DNA from: Nereocystis luetkeana | Lineage: Eukaryota > Sar > Phaeophyceae > Laminariales > Laminariaceae | Length of the DNA: 64,000 nucleotides | NCBI GenBank assembly: GCA_031213475.1 | Contig: JARUPZ010000003.1 | Span: forward strand, 12,529,580 to 12,593,579 | Direction: 5' to 3' | In this document: in pieces, positions 33,819 through 42,700 of the stretch | Layout: every line of letters begins with the position of its first letter | How positions within the stretch are numbered: position 1 is the stretch's first letter | Notes under the pieces: generated by a model | Databases searched by the model: none | What the model saw: the letters and a program-made list of their open reading frames with translations, nothing else | What the model was told of the DNA's origin: nothing | Program-made: the position numbers and the translations under genes

Positions 33819-33907
33819 CAGGCGAAAGAGCGCTTGCCGGGGTTGATCCCGATCGAAGACGGCGACCGAATCCTACACGTGCACGGCTTCTCCGGACGAG
33901 CAAACTG
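33819..33907 (+). CDS. Phosphatase exon a
   Basis: QAKERLPGLIPIEDGDRILH, VHGFSGRAN plus TG of a Trp codon. Acceptor ctatacaacgccag or, three bases on, cag again; both keep the frame. Donor GTGAGA. Confidence 0.78.
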
Positions 33908-36900
33908 GTGAGAATCAAAAAAAAAAAACTCAACTCAGTAGCAAATTAGGCTGTTAACCGAGGCTATGAACAGCGTTATTGGTTAATAGGGGACCCGGGA
34001 GCGACATTCGAGCCCTCTGTCGGCCTTAATGTACTTGTTTCAGTGTAGGGGGCGGCCGGAAAAAGGGCTGTATAACCGCAGTCTCCTATCAGTAGCGTAT
34101 TTTCTCCGCAGTGAATACGAGTATATTCCGACTTGGCGAGCTGAGTGATGTCTCTGGGTAGAAGTGACGCTTTCATGCGAAGCCAACGCATAAGGAGCGG
34201 TCGAGATTCGGCCACCTATCCTTTCTCTCTTCGTGACAGTATTTCTCTCCTTCTTTCTATCTCGTTGTGTCTGTCTTCCTCTCTCTCTTTCTCTCTCATT
34301 TTGTTGGCGTGTTGCCGCCGCCGTCTGCTGGGCAGGCTTGTGCCGGGAAAGATCCTGCTCGGGAAGTACCCGGGCCAGATCCCTTCCGACCTGCCCACCG
34401 ACCGTCAGACTGCCCGTGACCGCGTGAGGGAGATCGTCTTGAGGGGCGGCGTGACTGAGTTACTCTCGCTTCAGGTAGGGGCAGTCAGTATCTGTCAGTG
34501 TCTGTCAGTGTCTACCAGTGGCTGTCAGTGTCTGTCAGTGTCTACCAGTGTCTGACAGTGTCTACCCAGTGTCTACCCAGTGTCTGCACAGTGTCTGCAC
34601 AGTATCTGCCAGTGTCTACCAGTGTTTGTCAGTGTCTGTCAGTGTCTACCAGTGTCTGTCAGTGTCTGCCAGTGTCTGTCGCGACACAGATCATGCATGC
34701 ACGAATGACACACTGCGTCTGATGCTTGTTTTTGACGGTATGAACAGAGATGTCAAGAGTAAAAAGTACCTGTTTTATAGTGTTATAAGTGGCTTCGGTA
34801 AATATCAGAGTAGGAATATGAAAATGATCAAAAGGAAAAACGAGTGGCTGGTTTGTAGTCAAAACCGTCCAAAATATCTCCATGCACTCCCCCCTCTGGC
34901 TCACTCTGCCCCCCTTCCCCCACCCGAACCCGACGTTGCGGTTGCTCTCAGCTCCAATCGATTGTCGGACCGACCGACTGCCCAACAAACCAACCAACCG
35001 AACGACCGACCAACCAACCAACCGACCGACTATCCAACCAACCAAACAACTAACCGACAGACCAACCAACCAACCGACCAACTATTAATAGACCAATCAA
35101 CAAAACCAACCAACCGATCAACTGAACAGCCGACCCTTCACCCGATCGACCAACCAACTAACCAAACATACAAACAACCAACCCACCGACCAACCAACCA
35201 ACCGACTAGTCAACCGACAGACCGATCGACAAACCAACCAATCAACCAACCGACCGATCTACCTCTTGCCCAACCCTCAGGCGGAACTCCCTTCTCAAGC
35301 GGACGAAAGCCAATGGGACGCGCCCGGCGACAAGACCGACGACGGGCTCTTCTTTTCGGGATTTCGCTCGTATCGAGGGGACGCACTGGCTGCTGTGGCG
35401 GAAGGCCGAAACAACAGGAACGGCCAATCCCCCGGGGTGAACGGAGGGGGTGCAAGCGAGGAGGGGGCGGGGGTAGGGGCGGGGGCAGGGGTGGCGGCGG
35501 CAGCAGCAGGGCTTACGTTCCACCACTTTCCCATCCCGGACTTGTCGCCCGCCGAGAACATGGCCGTGCTGTCGGGGCTCGTGGACGATCTGGAGCTGTT
35601 GGTGACAGCGGGGAAGGTGGGGGTCTGACTTGACTTGTGGGCGCAACATAACGACGAGTGATATTTGCGACCCGGCGGGAGGGGGCAAGGGGGGGGGGGG
35701 TACTCATTGTCATGCATGGCCGTAGTCGTATGATCATAGGCTCTTGCATCCCTATGTGCAATGCCGACACGCTGCACGTCGTCAGGTTTTCGCCGACCAG
35801 ACAGACACTGATTGCTTGCACCAAGCGCAAAGCGAAACGTGAGGTGTTCGGTGAGTCGCATGAAGGGTGAGCTGAATCCTACTACAAAGAACTGATTGTG
35901 AGGCGGACTTTTGTGCATATAAATGACAGCGTCGAATGAACACGGCGCGCGGGGGGGGGTAGCTCTGTGCAGGATTCCCCCCCGCTGCCGTGGCCGATGC
36001 GACTCTGCTGCGCTGCATGTACGTATCACTCTGCTCGTAGAAGTTTAGGACCGTTTTGAGTTTCATATTGGTACCCAGACGGTCCTTACACTCCCGGGGA
36101 AGATTGGTATCGGTATGGGAAGGCCGAGATAGTATCGCCAAACGAGCCCGACCCACGGACGAACCAGCAGCAGTCGTACCCACTTAAATAACCGCATTGA
36201 TAATATCACGTTCACGAGAGAGAGTCGCCTGTTTGGGTTGTCTGTTGACTCCATCATAGATCGCCAGCTCTAAGAATAAAAAACCACGGCGGCGGCATTC
36301 TTCACCAGCCGTACTCGTATGCTATACCAGGTACAGAAGTATAACACACAGCTTGCAAGCATGAGTTTCGACGAAATCCTCGATCTCACAGCTGTTGTTT
36401 TAGATTTTTTATAACTATAAAGCATACCTGGTACCACATATTCGACACTATGCGTATGGTTGACGCACGCTGTGAGACGAGTAGGTACATATATGCGTTG
36501 TCAGGTAAACCCCGTCGTACGCGCGATCGCAGTATGACTACCGTAGTATCATGCGCAGCTGGCAGAAATATAGACGAAATCCTCAATCTCACGGCTCAAA
36601 TTCTTCAAACGTTAAACATATTTACGATCCCTGACCTTACTCAATTCGGCTTCGTAGAGTTTAGGGTCAGTACCCGCAGTTTTGTCTCGTACACAGTAAC
36701 CCTGCGTATTAGTAGAAATGTCGAAAGAGTAAATGGTATGCCACCCTCCTTCCACCACAGCCGAAATGAGTACGACATATTCCTACTAATAACGGTTGCC
36801 ACCCGTACCCTCCACTCCGTCTTTCTCGTCTCGGACGCATCTCGCCGTCCCGCGCTGTCTCTGACTTGACGCGTCGTGGCACGGTGGGACGGACCCACTC

Positions 36901-37137
36901 CTGCAGGTCTTGTTCATCCACTGCTGGGCAGGGAGGGGCAGGACGGGCCTCATCGCGGCGTGTCTCCTGGGAAAGCTCTACCCCGAAGTCAGCGCCGAGC
37001 AGGCACTGAACAGAGTGGACGCCTATTACCGCTGTAGGGGCACGGTGGCGATCGGCAAGACCAGCCGCGTGTCGCCCGAGACGGAGCAGCAGGAGGACCA
37101 AGTCCGCCAGTTTTTCGAGAAAGTCCTGAGGCGATAG
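33819..37137 (+). CDS. Dual-specificity/tyrosine phosphatase-like gene, four secure exons
   Basis: Four exons whose phases (2, 0, 0) match exactly. Order: a lead ending HVHGFSGRANW; LVPGKILLGKYPGQ, the strand that opens many small dual-specificity phosphatases; VTELLSLQAELP; a 60-residue Gly/Ala/Asn-rich insert; FHHFPIPDLSP with the general-acid Asp (codon 35539-35541); and the P-loop HCWAGRGRTG, C-x5-R with Cys at 36922 and Arg at 36940. The substrate cannot be told; phosphoprotein, phosphoinositide and RNA phosphatases share this loop. The protein is at least 264 residues. The N-terminal exon is not certain; 29966 and 32577 are candidates. Tandem repeats fill the introns. Confidence 0.8.
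34336..34474 (+). CDS. Phosphatase exon b
   Basis: Completes Trp and reads LVPGKILLGKYPGQIPSDLP, TDRQTARDRVREIVLRGG, VTELLSLQ. Acceptor cgtctgctgggcag, donor GTAGGG. A GTCAGTGTCT minisatellite starts directly after the donor. Confidence 0.85.
34480..34690. repeat. GTCAGTGTCTACCAGTGTCT minisatellite
   Basis: Near-tandem 10-bp units (CAGTGTCTGT, CAGTGTCTAC, CAGTGTCTGC), about 20 copies, intron b-c of the phosphatase gene. Confidence 0.85.
34965..35265. repeat. CCAA/CCGA tetranucleotide repeat
   Basis: ACCAACCAACCGACCGACC-like repeats for about 300 bp, ending 15 bases before the exon c acceptor. It gives a long Thr/Pro/Asn/Gln chance frame. Confidence 0.85.
35281..35616 (+). CDS. Phosphatase exon c: insert and acid loop
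   Basis: 112 codons: AELPSQADESQWDAPGDKTD, a Gly/Ala-rich stretch (near 35440-35510), then FHHFPIPDLSPAENMAVLSG, LVDDLELLVTAGK. Acceptor tcttgcccaaccctcag follows a CCAA/CCGA repeat; donor GTGGGG. The Gly/Ala stretch is likely a variable surface loop. Confidence 0.85.
35709..35940 (+). repeat. Family-D dispersed repeat, copy 4
   Basis: CATGCATGGCCGTAGTCGTA, CATAGGCTCTTGCATCCCTA, GGTTTTCGCCGACCAGACAG, GCATGAAGGGTGAGCTGAAT, AATGACAGCGTCGAA. Intron c-d of the phosphatase gene. Confidence 0.75.
36907..37137 (+). CDS. Phosphatase exon d: catalytic loop, terminal
   Basis: VLFIHCWAGRGRTGLIAACL, LGKLYPEVSAEQALNRVDAY, YRCRGTV..., ending FFEKVLRR and TAG. Acceptor cactcctgcag. The C-terminal AEQAL..V...R pattern is usual behind the P-loop helix in this superfamily. 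Confidence 0.9.
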   Translation, partial: VLFIHCWAGRGRTGLIAACLLGKLYPEVSAEQALNRVDAYYRCRGTVAIGKTSRVSPETEQQEDQVRQFFEKVLRR

Positions 37138-37809
37138 TGGGTCTCAACACTAAGTTGTTTGTTTCGCTCCGATTCGTTTTTTGTGACTGGAGGAGACAAG
37201 AAAAAGGTTCTGCGTTTTTTTCTCTCGCGTTTTTTTGCCAACAGCGTAAAAGCGATACGTGAAGACAAAGTCTTGCGTTGCTCAGACTTTTCTTCGTGAC
37301 ACTCCTAGGAAAAAATTGTTGAGGCGTTTTTTTCTGAAAAAATTATCTCTGGTCTCAGTTTCACGTAGTCTCTCCCCGAAGAGGGGGTGTAATTATGGGT
37401 GCAAAGGGGGCAGTCTAATATCCCGGCGGTGTTCGTACGAAGAGGGCGTTTTGACATGCACGTGTTGCCTCAGAACAGGACCTCTGGTTCGTTTTTTCAA
37501 GCGAATTGAAGACATCCCCCGTCCTCGGATATCCGTGGTGTTTGTTTTGATTTTATGAAACAGAGCGTAACGTTAGCCGCCGGAGGGAGTTTCAGCTTGA
37601 CTGGAAGTTTTAGTATGTCGTGCAGGTTTTTTAATCGATAGCTATTGTACGCGGTTGCAAAACGCCTTTGCGTCGAAATCCGCAGCAGTTGAAAAATTAA
37701 GTGTGGTATTCGTCGTGCTTAGCCCCCTCGGGAGCGGTCCACGCACCGCTGGTCTTTCTGACGTGAGGTTAGTTGGTATTGGCTAGAGTGTATCACTACT
37801 GTGATTGTT

Positions 37810-38110
37810 TTGTTCGTCGTGCTTAGTCCCACGCGAGCGTTCGTCGTGCTTAGTCCCACGCGAGCGTTCGTCGTGCTTAGTCCCACGCGAGCGGTCCACG
37901 CACCGCTGCTCTTGCTGACGTGGGGCTAGCTGTCATTGGCTGGAGGTGTATCACTGTGATTGGCAGAAGTGTACCAATGTGATTGGTTGAAGTGTTTCAC
38001 TGTGATTGGCTGCAGTGTAGCACTGTGATTTGCTGGAGTGTGTCACTCTGTAATCGGTTGGAGTTCATCACTGATTAGCAGAAAAGTGAATCAATGTGAC
38101 TGGCTGGAGT
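37810..38110. repeat. Two tandem arrays
   Basis: TTCGTCGTGCTTAGTCCCAC-GCGAGCG three times (unit 27 bp, about 37815-37895), then GTGTATCACTGTGATTGGCT-type units of about 25 bp, seven times to 38110. Confidence 0.75.
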
Positions 38111-38587
38111 GTAAAAATGGGTCGTGGTGTCAAGGCACGTAGGTATGGAGTTCGAGCTTACGTAGCTCATGGCCCAAGACTTGCAAGGGTACACAAGAGA
38201 GCGATGATGGTGTCTGGGCATTGCCCAATAGACGGCGGGGAGAGCGCCGAAAACCTTATCTTAAAGTTAATTGCCCAAGCTTCGGAGCTGCATCTGTATG
38301 TTTCGGGGAGGTATTGCTTGAAGTTGGAGTGAAACACTGCGCGAGGTTTGGAGACCATAGTAGTGATAGTGCCCGACTTGATGTGTGCTGACCATCAACC
38401 CGGCCTTCGTACGTACGGGGCTGTGACTGCACCCTGTGTATCGAGGCGTTCTAGCGTTTTTCCTGGGGTCCACCACGGGGAGTGGTTACAATAATATACG
38501 AACGACCCGCACCCCAGTATTCTGCTGATACCTGCATAGATCGTACCAGAATGTACTGCCTGCGGAGGTAGGATGTACCAGGTATCA

Positions 38588-38762
38588 GGGCAGTTCAGGG
38601 ATCCGAATCAAACTTCGCGGGTCGGGTCAGGCCCGGTCGGATCAGGCAAGGGTGACCCGACCCGATCCGCGAGAATTTGGAAACCTCCTGACCCGATCCG
38701 GGCCAACCCAACCCGACCCGTGATATTTCGAACACTTCCTGAGCCGATCCGCGGGGTTTTCT
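38588..38762. repeat. GGGTCGGGTC foldback repeat, copy 2
   Basis: CGGGTCGGGTCAGGCCCGGT, CCGACCCGATCCGCGAGAAT, CCAACCCAACCCGACCCGTG. Same structure as 19384-19570. Confidence 0.7.
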
Positions 38763-38916
38763 CGTATGGTGAGCATAATGCTGGTGGGCACGGGGGTGTC
38801 TGTGAGGTGGGCGGGGCAGCAACTCACGTAATCAGCTCTGGCAGTAGAAGCCTGCCGTGGGTTTTTCTCTGTTTGCTGCCGGGTATGCACACGGGGGGAG
38901 GGGGGTGCGCCTAGAT

Positions 38917-38992
38917 ATCATGCATGTCCGTTGTCGTATGACCATAGACCTACAATACCGGGACGGAGCACGCCGGGTTTTCGCCAACATGA
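38917..38992 (+). repeat. Family-D dispersed repeat, fragment
   Basis: CATGCATGTCCGTTGTCGTA TGACCATAGACC, then CCGGGACGGAGCACGCCGGG. Only the head of the unit. Confidence 0.6.
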
Positions 38993-39510
38993 GGGAGGGG
39001 GGTTCTATACTCGAGGCGCGAAAGCGAACCCAACCACAGATGCGGGGTATAAAGCAGGACAGGCGATACTGTCATATCGTATCAGCTCGCCGTACGAAGC
39101 TTGACGGAGCTACAATCAGTAGCTCATTTCGCGAAATATCAATCAATACCTGCGATAACTCGTACACGAGCCAGCACATTCTTACCGGATGTGAGTATTC
39201 GATAACTCTTCTGCACATGATTGCTGGGGGCGAGATACGCGAGGTAGACGAGGACGTACAGCAGTTCGTGAGATCCCCAACATATGTGTGGACAATTTTC
39301 AGTTTGAAGTTTTGCAGTGGGCCGTTTCTACAACCGACAACTTGTCGATCCCAGAAGTGTCATTTTAGAGTTGCTGCGCCCACATTTTGGAAGACTGCTT
39401 GGAGTTGAAGTAGTGTGGGGGGAAGTATGCAATGGAAAAAAAAACTGATAAAAAATTGTCGACCTCAATCGATTTTTACGGTCATGCAAAAGCCGATAGA
39501 ATCGCCGACT

Positions 39511-39780
39511 TCAGTGGTCTTTCACGGTCATGCGCATAACCACGCTGTCCTCTAAGCTCGACACGGCCAGCTCCTCCTCCGTTATCTTGTACATTTTTTT
39601 CAGTCTATCTCGCCCCCCCCCGCTACCGCTACCGCCCTGCTTCCCCCGCTCGCCCGCATCCAACCCCTGCCCCAGCTCGTCCAGCCCGCAAGGCTCCCCC
39701 TCCACGTCTCCCAGTATCGATCGAAACTCCTCTTCGTCGACGCCTATGGCAGCAACCAACAGGCTCGCGTCTTCCACTTC
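39511..39780 (-). CDS. TPRKB: TPRKB terminal exon
   Basis: 89 codons and TGA: EVEDASLLVAAIGVDEEEFR, SILGDVEGEPCGLDELGQGL, the Gly/Ser-rich insert, then LKKMYKITEEELAVSSLEDS. Acceptor ctccgtggcaccgcttag. The last 46 bases are echoed just past the stop. Confidence 0.9.
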   Translation of the reverse strand, partial: EVEDASLLVAAIGVDEEEFRSILGDVEGEPCGLDELGQGLDAGERGKQGGSGSGGGRDRLKKMYKITEEELAVSSLEDSVVMRMTVKDH

Positions 39781-42700
39781 CTAAGCGGTGCCACGGAGAG
39801 GGAGAGGGGGGTAGCCGTGTTTCGGAAACCCCTAGTTAGGACAATCGTCGTGTTTTCACGTCCGGAAAATGCTAATTTAGGACAATCGTATTATACGTAC
39901 CAGTATGATATAGCGTTCAGCGTTTAGTGTATGTATACGAAGCCCTTTTAAAAAGAACTGCATCCGCATGGTCTGGGTAAAACTACCTGGAACATATGTG
40001 GGTTTATTTTTGAAGTGGTAGTATGTACCTGGTAGGGTTCATGTGATTGTTGGCGGTCTCACGGCAAGGAGGGCGATGCTGGTCGGGACAGCCGCAGTTA
40101 GAACAAGTGTCCGGATTTTTTTAACATGACACGGCTCAGGAATCATGCCTCACAACAAAGGGGGTAACTTAACGCTTTTAGGAATGCAGCCCCGTTCTGG
40201 GGGCAACCCTACTTGGAGCTACAGCAGTAGAGTCAAATGCGAGTGACAGTAACCAAACACACGATGCAAGAACAAACCATCCAGACCACGAACAGCAGCA
40301 GCGTGAAACGATATTGCCGAAACAAGCAAAAACTATCTGTACTCGTTCGTGCAACGTGTGTTGTTGGTACAGCAACAGCAGTATGGTACCAGATATCTTG
40401 CTGCAATAGCAGTATGGTATCTACACTCGTTCGTGTGGTGTTGGTGCTACAAGAGTATATGGTATCTATACTCAATCGTTCTCGAGCGCTCTGCGCGGGG
40501 CATGCTCTTCTTGGGTCCTCGTATGGCTCTGCGGTCAGAGAGCTAAAGACGCTCTGCTATCGTCCGTCGCGCGTTTGCTCCTCCTGCTCTGTCGCCCTGA
40601 AGGCATGCTCTTGTGTACTTGTGGTGTTGTTGGTTGTATCAGCAGTATGCGGTCAGAGAGCTGACGCTCTGCCACCGCTCGTCGCGCGCTCGCATGCTCT
40701 TGTGTACTGGTGCTGTTGGTACAGCAGTATGGCATCTATACTCGCTCTTGCCCTGTCGCCCTGAAAGTGTATGCTCTTGTGCACTTGACGCGCTGTCATC
40801 GCTCGTCGCGCGCTCGCATGATCTTGTGTACTTGTGATGTTGGTACAGCAGTATGGTATCTATACTCGCTCCTGCTCGGTCGCCCTGAAGGCATGCTCTT
40901 GCGCACTTGTATTGTGGTGTTTGTTGGTATAGCAGTATGATGGTATCTAAACTCGTTCAGTCCTGGTATGGTTGAGCGCCTCGGGTGGTTTTGGTGCAGT
41001 ATGGGTATGGTATGGTACGTGGTATGGTACGGTATGGCATGGTGTGCGGTATGGCACGGTATGTGATATCGTGTGTTGGTATGGCATGATTGTACGGTTT
41101 GATATATATATGTATGTACACGAGTACGAAGTACAAGGTTCCCCTTCGCGAAGTGCCCAGGGGAGTGGCGCAAGAACGAAATGATACTCGTATGAAATAC
41201 CTGCACACCTGTTTAGACCTTACTGCATCCCACCCATCACTATTAAAATGTGAAGCACACACACATATTCATGAGGACAGAACTGCTGTACTGCTCCTGT
41301 TAAGCTTTTTAGGGCTGCAGTCCCGTTATGGGGACAAACTATTTAGAATTTGAGTGATTGGTCCCCAAAACGGGACTGCGGTTCTAACAGGGTTAAACCA
41401 GTTTCTTGTGGAAATACAGTAGTATTAATAGTGTCATTATTTAGTTGTAGTGAATATAAAAAAAGGAGGGTACCGGTAGCACGGGTACTGCTACGAATAT
41501 CTGGTACAGTATAAGCCCGCCATAAGAGAGTGCCCAATAAGAACATAATGCTCACTTTTTGGAGAACGCTACGAAAATTGGCTCAAGAAAAACGGCTCAG
41601 TCGTAATCTCTACACTAATAAATCCTATATAAAAGCCTATGCTCAAGGTTGTTTCAAGATGGCGCCCAAATAAAAATCTCAGGCTTGCCCCACATACTGT
41701 ACCCTTTCGGTTGACCAACCACGAAGGACGTTTCGACGGTCGAGTGCTGGGGTTTGAGGCCACACTGCTCTTCGGGTAGGATCTCTTGCCGTTCACAGCA
41801 GTCGCTGAGGCGGCCCGCGACGACTTTGGGGAGTACTTGCCGGCGCGCGCCACAAGAAAGATGCCACGACAGTCAGGGTCCTATGTTTCTTCTTGCGGAG
41901 CACCTAGACCGTTGCGTCCTTCCACTGTTGCGGCACGCCCTCTCCCCTCGCCCCCCCCCTTCCAAACAGCGACGATGACCCCGTACAAGGTTACCAGTGT
42001 GTCCGGATCTCCTTAGTCGGCTAGGACCTTCAGGAGTTCAATGGGGAGGCCATCCGACCCAACCGCCTTGCGGTTCGCCATCGCCAAGACCACTCCCTTC
42101 ACCTTGTACCTAGACGAGACGTCGCCCAGTGGCATGCACGGGGGCCATGCCTTGAGCTCGTCCACGATAGTCGGGTCAAGGGTCGGCAACTTGGTATTTA
42201 GCACTTTGTGAAACCACCGTACCCAGCGCTCCCGGATGACGCCTATGCCCCGCAGCAATCTACCTTCCTCGTCCTTGAAGTACTGCGAAAAAACGCCCTC
42301 TTCCCTTCCATACCCACCCCCTTGAGGTGCTCATAGAAGCCAAACTGATCGCCTTCTCGATTACGCCCTTCAAGTTGGCTGAAAGGTAGTTCAAAGGACC
42401 TCCGCAAACCTTCCGCCGTCGCGCGTTTGAGCTGATTGGTGACAACCTCCAAGGATCTACGACTACTATCGTTCGGAGTGGTCCGTAGCGGCGTCCTCGC
42501 GTCTTTCTTCTCCTGCCATCGCATATGAAACTCCCCCCTCTTCAGTCGTACATCAACCCATCGATGCATGCATGCGGCGAATGACCGGTGCTAGGTTCGC
42601 CGCAGCAGACAGTAAGGCCTCCGAGAGTCCCGCTGCTGTATCATCGACAGTACGAGTACTGGTTGTACAGGGCGGCTGGGGCCAAAAACGTTGACGGCAT

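Larger units (their letters stand above)
37138..39510. other. Noncoding between phosphatase and TPRKB 3' ends
   Basis: The two genes converge here. Contents: a T-rich 3' flank, two tandem arrays (37810-38110), a GGGTCGGG foldback (38588-38762) and a family-D fragment (38917-38992). No exon is supported. Confidence 0.5.

Noticed and set aside
34480-34690. CRISPR-like regular repeats
   Set aside because: Contiguous 10-bp minisatellite with no spacers, in a eukaryotic intron.
34518-35633. A 371-codon plus-strand open frame, the longest in the window
   Set aside because: It runs through the CAGTGTCTGT and CCAA/CCGA repeats and crosses phosphatase exon c in the wrong frame; repeats without stops explain its length.
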